Positions 32,318-44,981 of a stretch of 64,000 nucleotides of DNA are shown in pieces. The notes under the pieces were generated by a model that was not told the DNA's origin, ran no database searches, and saw only the letters and a program-made list of their open reading frames with translations. Both the position numbers and the translations under genes were made by a program. Numbering within the stretch: position 1 is the stretch's first letter; every line of letters starts with the position of its first letter. This DNA is from Hordeum vulgare subsp. vulgare (lineage: Eukaryota > Streptophyta > Magnoliopsida > Poales > Poaceae). The DNA lies in assembly GCF_904849725.1 (NCBI RefSeq), contig NC_058518.1, forward strand, positions 327,692,581 through 327,756,580, given 5' to 3'.

Positions 32318-35300
32318 ATGGGCACTATCTCGAAATGCAACTGGCTGCCAACAGAGCTCAATGATGCCTATCTTGATAACTTTGTAAAAACGGGTAATCT
32401 AGATCCCAAGGAAGTTATTGGGTGGCGGACTGCCTTTGGGGAAACAATTCCCCAACCCGCCGAAGGAGAGGTAGTCGTGTTTGCTGATCACCTGGAGCGA
32501 GGTTTCAAGCTGCCCGGCTCAAAGTTTTTTAGAGACGCCTTGCATTTCTTCCACCAACATCGTCAAGATTTGGGACCAAATTACATGAGTAATCTTTTCT
32601 AGTTTCAAGTTTTCTGTGAGGCTTATCTGCAAATAGAGCCCACCGTGCTATTGTTCCGGAAGTTTTTCTATCCGAACCACCATACATAATTTGCCCATAG
32701 TCCTAGCTTAGAACTGGGTGGAGTCAACATTCAGCGGCGTTGTGAATGCGGGTTTCGGGCTGTCACATTGCCTAGCCATCCCAAAGGCTGGGCAAAGACT
32801 TGGTTCTACTGCCGCGACACTTCTCCATCGAATGAGAATCCTCTACCAAGCTTCAGGGAAGATCGCCTACCTATGGACTTCGAGTTGCCCGAAAAGTTGA
32901 CTAAAGAAGAAGAAGCTACCTTCGTCCCCATCTTTGGAAAGCTGAGGGCCCTTACCACCAACGGTCTTACCGGGATTGCCCTGATCCGCTGTTGGGTAGA
33001 ATTGAGGATTCTGCCTTTAAGCCGCCGAAATGGCTTAATGTGTGAGTATGATGGTGAATTGAACCACCCCCAATGCTATTACAATGTGAACCTCTTGGAA
33101 GAAGACATTGTCAACATCATAAAGACGCTATGCGATGAGCCTATCAAAAATTGCTCCAAAATTGGGCTTAAACGCTTTTGTATCACCAACCCGGCTCCAG
33201 AGGTAAACAACCCGGTTCCAAAATGTAACCTTTTCATATACTCATTTATGTTTCTGGTCTTGAGCCTTTCATCATGTTTAATCAGAGGGATTCGGCATTC
33301 TGGACCCGGAGAACCAATACGATTGTCAAGAAGACAACCAAACCTCCCTTCAAGACGAAGAAGAAGAAGAAGAGCAAAGGCAAAGCTGCAGCCAAAGAGT
33401 CATCCGTAGTTGGCGAGTCTCGGGCTGTTGAGGAGCAGTCAGAGGTAAAATTTCTCATCCTTATTGTTTCATTTTGACTTGCACTTATGCTTTACTACCT
33501 TTGTTTATAGGATGATGACCATGAGAGCCAAGATGAAGATGTCGAGGTAATTTCTGTTTCTTCCGACTCAACTTCTTCTCCCCCAAGCCAGCCAGGCGAA
33601 TTTGTAAGAAAGTTCCCATGTCTCACCCGGATGCTCATCTCGACCCCCAATATCTTTTTGAAGAAGGCGAGTTACACACCTAAACGCCATACTCGAAGCC
33701 ATTCTGGAGACCTAGTGTCTGGCTTACCTGAAAGAACAACTGGTCAAAAACGGCAAAGCGATGTATGTTTCCGCGAGCATCCTTTCCTTCTTGTGTAAGA
33801 TATTCTCACAATTTATGCAATCTTTGAATTCTTGTTCATCAGGTCTCACCTCCTTCGTCCGGCGACTCAGCAATGTCGACTCTCCCCCCAATGATTCGTG
33901 TCCAGGGGTAAGTTTCTTTACTAACATGTTCTTTCAATCATCAATGTCTTTTGTTCCAACATTGGTACCTTTGTTTCTCAGAGCGCAAGCAAAGAAAAGG
34001 AAAACAGGCGACTCATCTTCAGCTCCCAAAGTGGCTGAAATGTCTGGTAAAGGTGCCTCCATTCCAGAAGTTCCAGAAGATCCAACTGAGATCTACGGTG
34101 ATAGTTTTGATGATATTCCTGATATCCGGGTCGAGCCTTCAAGCCCTCAAAGGGAGGTGATTGGAAATATCAACCCGCCCAGTCCTGCTAAGACGCCCGA
34201 AGATCCAGACGCAGTCATTGTTACTGGTACTGGTTATTCTAAGCCGGCAACCGTGGTGTTAACCAAACATACGCCAAAAGATGCCCAAACATTTGCAGAG
34301 AAGGACATCACCAAGCTGAAGCTTCCTCATTATGAAAAATTGGAGTTTGAAGAATTGTATTCCGGTTTTGTGAGCCGCCTGGAAGCAAGCCGCGAGATGG
34401 AGAAGAGTCTAGCCCACTTGATGCGAGTCAAACATGAGGTATGACATCTTTATCTTTGTTAATATATACTCCCATTAGCCCTCCAAAGGACGGGTCATCC
34501 ATGATGAATCATACTTTTGTATCATTCAGCAATGTGTAACCCCCAAGGGCCAGGTCATCTTTATAGAGATGAGCCGGACATTGAAATTATATTGGCAAAC
34601 AACAGCTGCATCCTGTAGCCCCCAAGGGTCGGGTCATCTTTTGAAAGATGATCTGGGTCTTGGACTTGTAATATAAAATTTCTGCAACCTGTAGCCCCCA
34701 AGGGCCAGGTCATCTTTTGAAAGATGATCCGGGTCTTGAACTTGTAATATAAAATTTCTGCAACCTGTAGCCCCCAAGGGCCGGGTCATCTTTTGAAACA
34801 TGATCTGGGTCTTGAACTTGTAATATGAAATTTCTTCAACCTGTAGCCCCCAAGGGTCGGGTCATCTTTTGAAAGAAGAACCGGGTCTTGAATTTGTAAT
34901 CTAAAATTTCTTCAACCTGTAGCCCCCATGGGCCGGGTCATCTTTTGAAAGATGAACCGGGTCTTGAATTTGTAATATAAAATTTCTTCAACCTGTAGCC
35001 CCAAGGGTCGGGTCATCTTTTGAAAGATGAACCAGGTCTTCAATGAAGGTATGACCTTAAAAGAAATGAGTCATACATTAGCCCCCAAGTGTCAGGGAGG
35101 TTGCTTGCACTGCTCTTGAAACTTGCTTCCCCAATATTTTGTTTGGAGGAATCCTTAACTCGGACCGACTCAACCGTGGCCGGCTTAAATGAAAGCTTAG
35201 CTGAACAGCAGGATGCTTGGGCTAAATTTGAAGAGTTTTTTTGCCTTGCCCTTTCTGACATGGAGAAGATGAAAGCCGAGCACAAAAAGTTTGAAGAGAG

Positions 35301-36110
35301 GGCCCATGCTGAACAAGCCGCCGTCTTGATACGGGCGGAACAAGCCGAAGAAAAACTAACAGCCGCCCTTCAAGAACTCTGTGGCTTAAAGCAACATATC
35401 TCCAACATGACCCAAGCTATATTTGGTAAGGGTCAATTACCTTTTTCTGAAAAGTGCTCCAAAGCATATTGCAAATGCTAATTATCTTGTGTTGCCACTC
35501 GTAGGTCCACGAGCCGCCACCCTGCAGAATGACTGCATTCTGAAGTTGAAAGCAATTTATACTTTAACAAAGCAGTTATACATGGGTGGCATGATGACTA
35601 TGAAAGACATAATGGGCAGCAGGGAACCCATGAGATCCATCAAGCATATGCTGGGTTGCCTGTCAACTTTGCCGCCCCGGGTGGAAGAGCTAAAAAGGCC
35701 AGCCGCTCATAAAGGAGCACTGACCTCCCTAAGCCGGTGTTTGGCCTATGCTCCCGATCTTAAGCCAGAGGAGGTAGCTGCCGGCTTTCCAAAGTAAAAA
35801 AGATGACGCATCATATTTCACCAAGGAGCATTACCATCATTGTGTAAAAGAGTCTCGCTCCGCAGCGACTCAGATAGCATCCGACCTAGACTTAGGCAAA
35901 TACTAGGCGGCTTATGATGAACACAACAAAAAGGTGACTCTTCCTTCGTATGAAGTCACCATCCTGACTCCCCGACACCGTAAGAATCCTTTTGACTTTG
36001 ACATTGATCTATCCGCCATCTTGACTCATGAAGACGAGTTTGTCGCCTTGACTAATTGCAATTGGAAACTCGACGACTTACGGATTGAAGACGGCGAAAG
36101 CTCGAAGTAG
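32318..36110 (+). pseudogene. Antisense multi-exon gene of the Tat element (putative gypsy-type transposon protein)
   Basis: The ATG at 32318 begins MGTISKCNWLPTELNDAYL. This first block, with FADHLERGFKLPGSKFFRDAL and later HPKGWAKTWFYCRD, matches the plant 'putative gypsy type transposon' domain (Transposase_28). One frame continues to about 33203 but has stops at 32600-32602 and 32687-32689. Further exons bounded by GT/AG hold a lysine-rich stretch (about 33289-33446), acidic and serine-rich stretches (33511-33760), a segment at 33984-34439, a coiled coil (about 35150-35430) and a C-terminal domain (about 35505-36110, TAG at 36108). A frame change occurs near 35795 and another stop near 35905. 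The gene runs opposite to pol. Its function is unknown. Confidence is high for the domain and moderate for the exons. Confidence 0.68.
34538..35045 (+). repeat. 76-bp tandem repeats in an intron of the antisense gene
   Basis: Copies of TGTAGCCCCCAAGGG...CGGGTCATCTTTTGAAAG start at 34614, 34690, 34766, 34842, 34918 and 34994, a period of exactly 76 bp. A more diverged unit precedes them at about 34538. Tat/Ogre elements are known for satellite-like repeats in the same 3' zone. Confidence 0.92.
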
Positions 36111-37243
36111 GGTGACTCGGCGGCGGCTTAAACCGAATTGTCATGAAGTTTTATCCTCCAAGAATATTTTGATTCCTTTCTGACCGCCATATGATCCCTG
36201 GTATGGCCTGGTGAGCCATGTAATAGTCTTAGGTTCCAGGAAAACAGTATGATAACCGTACCTTGCAATTTATATTTGGAAGTTTCATCCTTCATTAATA
36301 TGAATCGCCTTTCCCAAAGTTTTGTCATGTTTTGACAAAAATGTTCTTTGCCCTGTTTATCAGAGAAAACAATAAGCCGGCTCAGTGAGTCGCGGTGGGT
36401 TATAAACAATAAGCCGGCTGAGTGAGTCGCGGCTGGTTATAATTTTTTTATGAAACCTTTGGGCGATGACACAAATAAAGTCATAAAGTTCGTCGGCTCG
36501 AGAGTTATGACGGGATAGGACGAGTTTGCAAAACTCAAGTGCTACCCCAAGAAGGCTCTTGCAAAAGCCCTAGTTGTTTAGACCGGCTCATCAGGCGCAA
36601 GTCTGGCTTCAGTGAAGGAGGTTTAGTGAACCCATGGTTTGTCTATTTTCCATGTGTCAGCTCTCGCCAGTACCTTTCATGTTTTAACCAAGGAAAGTTC
36701 AGGGTCCAAAAGTGGGTTGACTCACCAAGAGTACATGGGACCATAGGGCGATTCGCCAAACACACAATCCAGTATAACCATTGTAATGCGTTAAATTTTT
36801 GCTATCCAAGTGGGTATTCAGGCTGAACTCAGTGAGTGGAAGCACCCAAGTGACCTATGATTAGGGAAAATCCAGACATAGGATTGCAGAAGCGTATACG
36901 CTCTTACTGCAAAACGACTTGGGAGCTAGTATCCCACAAGTAAGTTGGCTTAATTCTCAAAACCATATAAGGTGCCCATGTTTGAACCGTGCAGCGTGGC
37001 AACTTTGGTCCTCTTTGGCGTATCAACATCCAGTTTCAAAATAAGCGCAACGTGGCGACTTGTGCTCTTTGATGCTGATAGCGTCCATGCTTGGACGACT
37101 TATAGAACAATAAAGACTCATGCTTTCAAGAAGCTGAAACGGAAAGAGACCACGAAGTTCGTGGGCGCCGGCTTTATTGCTTTATAAATAAAATAAAGGA
37201 TTACAAATTCGAAATTGTAAACATAGGTAAGGACCCAATGGTT
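36111..37243. other. Spacer between the antisense gene and the pol end
   Basis: About 1.1 kb. A short direct repeat, AATAAGCCGGCTnAGTGAGTCGCGG, occurs at about 36369 and 36409. No coding signature is visible. Confidence 0.5.
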
Positions 37244-40200
37244 CTAAGTATAGTATGGCCGCAAGTGGGCGATGTTCCATGGGCGAGTTGTCTCAACCTC
37301 CATTGTTGGTCTGTTCGGGTGAAGATCCACCAAGTAATATGAACCGTTACAAAGATTCTTGCTCATGACAAAAGGTCCTTCCCATGGAGGGGATAACTTA
37401 TGTATACCAGCATGATCTTGAATCAACCGGAGCACTAAGTCGCCCTCTTGAAAAGCTCGGCTCTTGACTCGGCTGCTGTGATAGCGTCGCAAGTCTTGTT
37501 GATAAATCGCCGATCGTGACGTGGCCAAATCACGCTCCTCCTCCAAGGCGTCCAACAAATCTTAACGTGCTAACTCGTTGTCTTGTTCCACATAGGCGGC
37601 GATTCGTGGCGAATCGTGCCTGATGTCACTTGGTAATACTGCCTCTGCTCCGTAAACCAGGAAAAAGGGCGTGAAACTAGTAGTTCGATTTGGGGTGGTT
37701 CTGATGCTCCATAAAACTGAAGGCGGTTCTTCAACCCAACATCTCGGGGTACGTTCTAGGGGTACCATAAGTCGGGGCTTGATTCCTCGCATAATTTTTT
37801 GATTCGCCCTTTCTCCCTATCCATTGGACTGAGGGTGTGAAACTGCAGAAACGTCATGCCGAATGTGCTCCCTTGCGCAAAACTCTTGCATGACGCCCTT
37901 TGATAAGTTATTATCATTATGAGTAATGATACTATGAGGATACCCGAAGCGGAAAATTAACTTCTTCAGGAACTTGACGGCCATGTCTGCATCACACCTA
38001 CTAACCGACTCTGCTTCGATCCACTTGGTAAACTTGTCAACTGCCACCAACAAGTGAGTCTTTTTATTGGACGACATTTTGAAAGGACCAACCATGTCCA
38101 GCCCCCAGACCGCAAAGGACCATGTAATCGGGATCATCCGTAATTCCTCAGCCGGCACATGCATCTGACGCCCAAATTTTTGGCAGCCATCACATCGGCG
38201 AACTATATCCTCAGCATCTGCATGAGCTGTCAACTAGTAAAACCCATGCCTAAAGGCTTTGGATACCAGAGAGCGTGACCCGGCGTGATGACCACAGTCG
38301 CCTGCATGAATCTCGTTAAGAATCACACCCTTTCTCAGAAGAGACACACCTTTGAAACACTCTGGAAGTGCTTTGCTTCTGTAACTCGCCTTTATGCATG
38401 AGCATGGACTTGCATCGACGGACGATTTGGCGGGCCAACAACTCATCAGTAGGTAACTCACCTCATGCCAGATACGCCATGTAGGGGATTGTCCAATTCG
38501 GGGTAGCATGGAGAGCTGCCACAAGTTGAGACTCAGGATCAGGAACCGCCAAGTCTTCCTCTGAAGGCAGCCTTACTGATGGGTTATGCAATACATCCAA
38601 AAAGACATTAGGGGGAACCGGCTTACGCTATGAACCGAGTCATGAAAGAGCATCCGACGCCTCATTGAGTCGACGATCAATGTGATCCACCTGATAGCCA
38701 TGAAAATGACCCACCACGTTCGACACGGCTCGCCTATAAGCCGCCATCAAGGGATCTCTGGAATCCCACATGCCAGAAACTTGCTGTGCTACTAGATCTG
38801 GGTCACCCAAACATCTGACTCGACTGAGGTTCATCTATTTGGCGATTCTCAACCCATGGAGCAGAGCTTCATACTCCACTGCATTGTTGGTACATGGGAA
38901 CATGAGTCGGAGGACATAGAAAAACTTGTCAACCTGAGGCGAAGTCAACACCACGCCAGCCCCCGAGCCTTCCAGCTGCCTAGACCCGTCAAAATGGATG
39001 GTCCAATACATGTGATTAGGTCTGTCTTCTGGAATCTGCAACTCGGCCCAATCGTTGATGAAATTCACTAGTGCTTGGGACTTAATGGCTGTGCGAGGGG
39101 TATATCACACATGGTGAGGTCCTAGCTCAATGTCCCACTTAGCAATCCACCCAGTCGCCTCTCAATTCTGTTTGATATCACCAAGGGGGGCAGAATTAAC
39201 CATCGTGATAGAATGCTGTTGAAAGTAGTGTTTCAGCTTCTGACTTGCCATAAACACCCCGAAGACCAGCTTCTGCCAATGTGGATAGCGCTGTTTGGAG
39301 AGGGTTAGGACTTTGCTGATAAAATAGACTGGTCGTTGAACCGGGTATGCCTTCCCTTCTTCTTTGCGCTCGATGACCACTGCCACGCTTACCGCTTTAT
39401 AATTGGCCACAATGTACAAGAGCATATGCTCTTTGTCAGTTGGAGCAACAAATACAAGCAGCTTAGCTAACTGTTGCTTCAGGGCTTCGAAAGCTTCGTT
39501 GGCTTCATCCGTCCAAACAAAGCGATCAGTTTTCTTGAGCAGCTGATAAAGAGGGATGGCTTTCTCCCCAAGGCGACTTATGAACCGACTTAGAGACACA
39601 ATGCGACCCCCCATGCGCTGAACTTGATTGATATTGGCCGGCTTGCCTAGCGAAGTGATCGCTTCAATTTTTTCCGGGTTAGCTTCGATGCCTCGTTCTG
39701 ATACCAGGAAACCCAATAACTTTCCTGCGGGAACACCGAAAACACACTTGGTAGGGTTAAGTATCATGTGGTATACGCGCAAATTGTCAAAAGTCTCCAT
39801 GAGGTCTTCCAAAAGTGATTTCTTCTTCTGGGATCTGACCACGATATCGTCAATGTAGGCGTGAACATTGCGCCTGATCTGGCTGTGTAGGCAATTCTGG
39901 ATGCAACGTTGATAAGTCACCCCCGCGCTCTTGAGCCCGAACGGCATGGTCACGTAACAAAAGGCTCCAAAGGGGGTTATGAATGACGTTTTCTCCTGAT
40001 CCGCCACATCCATCTTGATCTGGTGGTATCCTGAGTAAGCATCCAGAAAACACAATTGCTCGCAACCTAGCATTGAGTCAATGATTTGATCAATGCGGGG
40101 GAGGGCGAAAGGGTCCTTTGGGCAGGCCCTGTTGATGTCGGTGTAGTCGATGCACATGCGGAAAGTGCCATTCTTCTTAAACAGCAAGACTGGGCTAGCG

Positions 40201-40787
40201 AACCATTCACGATGGAAAACCTCAATGATGAACCCAGCGGCCAAAATCCGGGAGACTTCCTCCCCAATTGCCTTATGCTGTTCTTCATTAAACCGGCGAA
40301 GATACTACCGAACCGACTTTATTTTAGTGTCAATATTAAGATGGTGGTCACCGAATTCTCTCGGTACACCTGGCATGTCTGAAAGTTTCCATGCGAAGAT
40401 GTCCCGATTCTCACGATGAATTCGATGAGCGTGCTTTCCTATTTGGGTCCAGACCCATCCCAATGGTGAACTGCGTGGTTGAGTCACCAGGCGTGAAGTC
40501 TATCACCTTCGTGTCATCCATCGGTTTAAACTTGAGGGGCGGCTCTGAATCGATGTGGGTCTCTTGAGTGGTGTCATATATGCCGGGTCAACATTGACTT
40601 GGTGAAACTTGAGCTCCTCGCCCGCGCAAGCCGACTTGGCATAAGCCGCGTCTCCTTCCTCGCATTCTTGGGCTATCTTCCTGTCCCCGTTGATCGAAAT
40701 AGTCCCCTTAGGGCCAGGCATTTTGAGCTTGAGGTAAACGTAACATGGGCGGGCCTTGAACCGAGCGTAAGCCGGTCTTTCGAACAA
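37244..40787 (-). pseudogene. pol of the Tat-lineage element (RT, RNase H, integrase)
   Basis: Pol copies the RNA into DNA and inserts it. Reverse transcriptase (about 40244-39500) has CIDYTDINRACPKDPFALPR, FLDAYSGYHQIKM, the MPFGLKSAG motif and the active-site box YIDDIVV. An RNase H-like region follows (to 38640, with HFDGSRQLEGSGAGVVL). The integrase core (38233-37817) has CDGCQKFGR, LDMVGPF and HPQSNG, and the C-terminal part ends at 37244. One frame holds from 40787 to about 38640 with a few stops; a shift follows, and a second frame runs from about 38524 to 37244. The second catalytic aspartate context reads ITHNDNN rather than the usual ITDNG. The element is therefore inactive. Confidence 0.85.
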
Positions 40788-41092
40788 CGCATGTTAAGGA
40801 CTCTTGATCTTAACCACGTCAAACATGAGGGACCCTCTCCTGTAATTGGAGTCCATGCCAAAAGCTACATTGAGTTTGGTTCGCCCAACAGGGTATGCCG
40901 ACTTACCCGGAACAATGTCGTGGAAGACCGTGAAAGATGATATGAAGTCTTTTTATGACAAATTCATCCGTCGAAAGGTATCGAAATATAAGCTGTTAAT
41001 GTTGCTGCCGCCATCCATAAGGAGTTTGGACAGGGTGTAACCCCCGACCTGGGGAGCCACGACCAAAGACAAGTCACCGGGATTGTCAACCC

Positions 41093-41105
41093 GGGGGGGG
41101 GGGGG
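41093..41105. repeat. Run of 13 G
   Basis: A homopolymer inside the gag-pol junction. It could reflect a frame change in pol or an assembly or base-calling uncertainty. Confidence 0.7.
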
Positions 41106-41386
41106 TGATCCTCCCTAGTCCAGATAATGGGTTGTTCAGACCAATTGAGGTACCTAGGGAGCGCTGGCTCAACCACGCTAAAAGCTTTGTGTTTCACCTT
41201 TCGGTCCCGTTTGCAAGTGCTAGTGGTGAACACGTGATACTTCTCGCTGTTCAACTACTTAGGATTATTTTGAAGGCCGCCATTGTCATCCTGCCGCTGG
41301 GGATCGCCTTGTGGGGGCGGTTGCTGAAACACGCCCTGCGTGTTGTACCGCTGATTGTTGTGAACCTGGTACTGCCCAGCATTAGA

Positions 41387-43328
41387 CTATGACCCGCCCT
41401 GCGGACCCGGGTTGGGAAACCCACCGAACGGGCTTCGGTGTGATCCAGGCATGCCGAACTGTTCCTGATGTCCACCTTGGTTACCTCCTTGCCCTTTTTT
41501 GAGCGCCTCAGCTCGAAACTCCTGCATCACATAGCAATCCTCCCAAGAGTGGGTGGATGGACCTTCGGCAGCGGCGTGTTGTGGGCAAGGGCCTTTGAGC
41601 ATCTCATGATAGTTGTGTGGTTTCTTCCCGCTGAAGCTCCTTTTCTTCTGGCGTTGGTTCCCATTACCAGTGTTAGTGTTAGCAACGAAGTCCGTGACGC
41701 CTTCCTGATGACTCCTTTTACTTTGTCCTGCGTGGTTGTGGTTGCTCCACCCTTGGAACTGGGAGTGGCCTTTTGATGACTCGCCTCTCCTGGCGGTGCT
41801 AATTTTGTCGTCATCTTCCCTGGGATCTTTAGTGTCGCCTAACTCGGTGTACCTGGTCAGGGTGTCCATCAACTCGCCCATGTCTTGCACCTTACGCTTG
41901 ATTCGCCCAAGCTTCAGCACCAAAGGCTCATAATGACAATTTTCTCCAGAATTAGCACTGCCTGAGCCGCCGAGATGCCATCTGATGAATGGATGACTTC
42001 TGCAACCCGCCACGTCCAATGATGGGCCGACTCATCCGGGCGTTGGACGCAATGTTGTAGGTCAACGATGGTCATCGGGCGTTTACAGGTTCCTCGGAAA
42101 TTTTTGACGAAGCGTTCCTTCAACTCGGCCCAGGTGTTGATGGAATTGGGCGACAGGTTTTTCAGCCACGTACGCGCCGTTCCCTCGAGCATCATGGTGA
42201 AATACTTAGCACAGACCGCCTCATTCACGTCGAGCATGTCCATTGCAAGCTCGTAACTTTCAATCCACGACCCTGGCTCGAGGTCTGGTCTGTAATTGGG
42301 TACCTTTCGTGGTCCTTTGAAATCTTCTGGCATACGCTCGTTGCGAAGGGCGGGCGTTAGACAGGGCACCCCGACGTGCCTACCACATGTCTCACTCATC
42401 ATGGTAGGAGGCAGGGTGTAAGCCGGATAGCCCTGACCCATCGCAGTTGTTGTTTCCATCAAGCGGGTGGCTCGCGCCGCATCCACAAGATCTTGAGCCC
42501 GTGTATCGAGCATCTCGGGCGGATTGGTCTGCGGCAAGCGTCGTTGCTCGCTGGTCACCGCAGGCAGGTCATCCAGCGACTCATGGTGTGACTTGTGTGG
42601 AGCGTGGAGTGTAGCCGTTCGCGGCTATGTGAATACTGCGCATGTTGCACCACCACCGTTTTCAGCATCTCGATGGTGTTTCTTGGATCCACCTCAGCCG
42701 GGGAGTTTCTTTGAATTGGGAGAGATTCCAGGTGGCGGGTTGCCGCCAACACGTTATCCACGGGGTTTGAGAAGTGACCCCGTGGCGTTTGAAAACGGAG
42801 CACACGAGCCTCCATTGGCTGAGGCGGCTGCGGGTTAAGCGGTGGCCGAGCTGGATCGCCTCCTAGAGCGGCCTGCCAAGGCCGATTGGGTTCCATCCCG
42901 GGGGTATGCGAGATGTCGAAGAGGCGAGTCGGGTTTAGATTGGCTGGAAGGCAGCCGTGATGTCTCCCTTGGTGGATCGCATCGGAGGCACGCTGTTGTC
43001 GCTCAAGCCGCCAGCCTTCAGTATTCAAGCGCTCTGTCTCCACGGTGATGTGGGCCTGCTGTGTTGCCATCCTGGCGGCTTCCGCTTCCACTTCCCGCTG
43101 AATCTTGGCCATCTCCTCCCTTAGTTTTGCCAGTTCGGCGTTGATCGTTTCCTGGTTCTCTGCCGTCACAGTGATCGCCATGAGCTTCGCTGTCTCTGCT
43201 GCCAGGTCTGCTATGGCTTGAGTCGGAGCCTTCCCCGACCCGCCAGCTTCATTGTTACCCATTGGTTTTGGTTCAGGCGGTGCTGCCCCCCGCCATGTAG
43301 ATGGCGACTTGTCAATGCGGCCCCGCAA
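41387..43328 (-). pseudogene. gag of the Tat-lineage element
   Basis: Three overlapping minus-strand frames make up gag. The N-terminal part (43328-42555) has a coiled-coil segment rich in Glu and Ala. The capsid core (42558-41914) has PNYRPDLEPGSWIESYELAM, AKYFTMMLEGTARTWL and WAELKERFVKNF, matching the retrotransposon gag domain. The C-terminal basic, Gln/Gly-rich part (42019-41387) includes KKRSFSGKKPHNYHEML, HSWEDCYVMQEF and a GGNQGGHQEQFG tail. No clear CCHC zinc knuckle is visible. Frames change near 42560 and near 41960, so gag is broken. Confidence 0.78.
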
Positions 43329-43374
43329 AGTCCTCAGAGTTTGCCGCCTGCGGTAACCCTCTGAGCAGTCCCTC

Positions 43375-43788
43375 TTAGAGAGGGTAGATTGGATCTATGT
43401 CGCCCATGGATGACTTGTTGTCCGAGTTGACGGGGGTGATCTCCTGGATTACCTGCCCGTCCGATAGGTTGGTTCCCTGCGTAAAACCAACAAAAACGTG
43501 GCGTCCCCTGACCTGATGTTTGGTGGGGTGGGCGTACCGGGCCGGCTCGACGATGTCGGTGAAGGTGTCCGGCTCAGGTACGGGTGCCCCAATCTTGCCG
43601 ATGAAATCTTGGATCTTTCCGAAGGGGACTCTGTATCCAGATTCGATTGAATCAGCCTCAGGTCCCCAGTGCGAGTTGTCGATGTAGTATTTTCCACGAC
43701 GTCTCTTCGTCATGATGCCGACCGCGTAGCTTCCTGACCCTGGAAGGGCTCCCTTTGAGAACTCAACTCCACCGTGCGTAGGCCCCAA
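43375..43788 (-). pseudogene. Leader ORF after the 5' LTR of the Tat element
   Basis: A 137-codon frame starts directly inside the 5' LTR with MGPTHGGVEFSKGALPGSG and contains RRRGKYYIDNSHWGPEAD and RGRHVFVGFTQGTN. It occupies the position between the primer binding site (degraded TTTGCCCCCACCTTGGGG, about 43782-43799) and gag. It may be the N-terminal part of gag in a functional relative. No domain is recognised. Confidence 0.5.
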
Positions 43789-44430
43789 GGTGGGGGCAAA
43801 CTATCGTGGTTTTGTCACGGTAGATGTCCTCATGAAAGGACTTAGTGAAGGAGCCATCGCACCTTGGTGGCGACTCAAAGGGGGTGAGCGGAAGCGAGAC
43901 TCAGATTTACCCAGGCTCGGCCCCTCGTGTGGAGGTAAAAGCCTAAGTCTTGCTTTGTGTATATTAATGGTGGATTCGATTACAAGGAGGGCGTAAATCG
44001 CCTGACCTAGCTCTCGATGATTTCTAACTTGATCTCTCTACCCCAGAAACTCGCCTTTATATTGAGGTCGAGGCCCTAGGGTTTACAAAGTCCTGGCCAC
44101 ATTGCAAATTGTGGCCTTCCTTATCTCTAAGTCGTCGTGTTCCCCAAGGCAAGGAAACTCCTTGGCGACTTATCTTCTTCGTTAATCTTGAACCGCTATC
44201 CGGCTCATGGGCTCTGGCGGCCTTCTGACAAAGATCTCTCAACACGCCTCAGGCCTAAACCGAGGCTTACATTGGTCACGTATGTATGAGTCGCCGCTTT
44301 CCTGACCCGGCCCAATAGGGCGGGTCTGTAACGCCCCGGACACACCCGCCGGCGGTCGTTACTCCTGGCGGGATCTAGACTGGCCCCACACATTAATACT
44401 AGTCTTTTCTGTGCACTTTGTCCTCACTCG

Positions 44431-44520
44431 TGCGCACCCGGGATCAACTTCCTGGTCGGTCACCCATCCTAGAACTACTCCAAGCCGAGCACGCTTAACC
44501 TATGAGTTAGGTTTTAATGG
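44431..44520 (-). promoter_or_regulatory. 5S rRNA-like core in the left Cassandra LTR
   Basis: Second copy of the 5S-like core, with TAGGATGGGTGACC intact in the C-box and TAGGTTAAGCGTGCT in the A-box. Confidence 0.8.
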
Positions 44521-44891
44521 ACTCCCGAAAAAGAAGGAATTTCTTATTGATATGAGTAGTCTATCATCCCTAATAAGCGAGGCTAACACATACACCACCA
44601 CTCAGAGGAACCGACATCCTCGTCGGGCCACAGGAGCGTTCCCTCTTGGTACAAACGTCTGTGCATCCAGTCCAGTACATGTACCATGCCGTGTGCCACG
44701 ACGGGTCACAAACGTCATGAACAACATGACCACACACCTGTCCGCAAACATCCGTGTAACCGCAAGGGTCGGCTCTGATACCAAACTTGTAACTCCCCGG
44801 ACACACCTGCCGGCCGTCGTTACTCCTGGCGGGATCTAGACTGGCCCCACATATCAACACTAGTCTTTTCTGCGCACTTTGTCCTCACTCA

Positions 44892-44981
44892 TGCACACCC
44901 GGGATCAACTTCCCGGTCGGTCAGCCATCCTAGAACTACTCCAAGACGAGCACGCTTAACCTGTGAGTTCTGTTTGAATGG
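44892..44981 (-). promoter_or_regulatory. 5S rRNA-like Pol III promoter core in the right Cassandra LTR
   Basis: The minus strand shows the 5S A-box (AGGTTAAGCGTGCT) and C-box (TAGGATGGCTGACC), followed by CGGGAAGTTGATCCCGGG. It keeps the box spacing of plant 5S rRNA but differs at many positions, so it is not a 5S gene. Confidence 0.8.

Noticed and set aside
44771..44783. tRNA fragment
   Set aside because: TGGTATCAGAGCC is a primer binding site next to an LTR; no cloverleaf surrounds it.
44431..44981. 5S rRNA genes
   Set aside because: The similarity is confined to the internal promoter-like part, differs at many positions, and lies within 264-bp LTRs of a Cassandra element.
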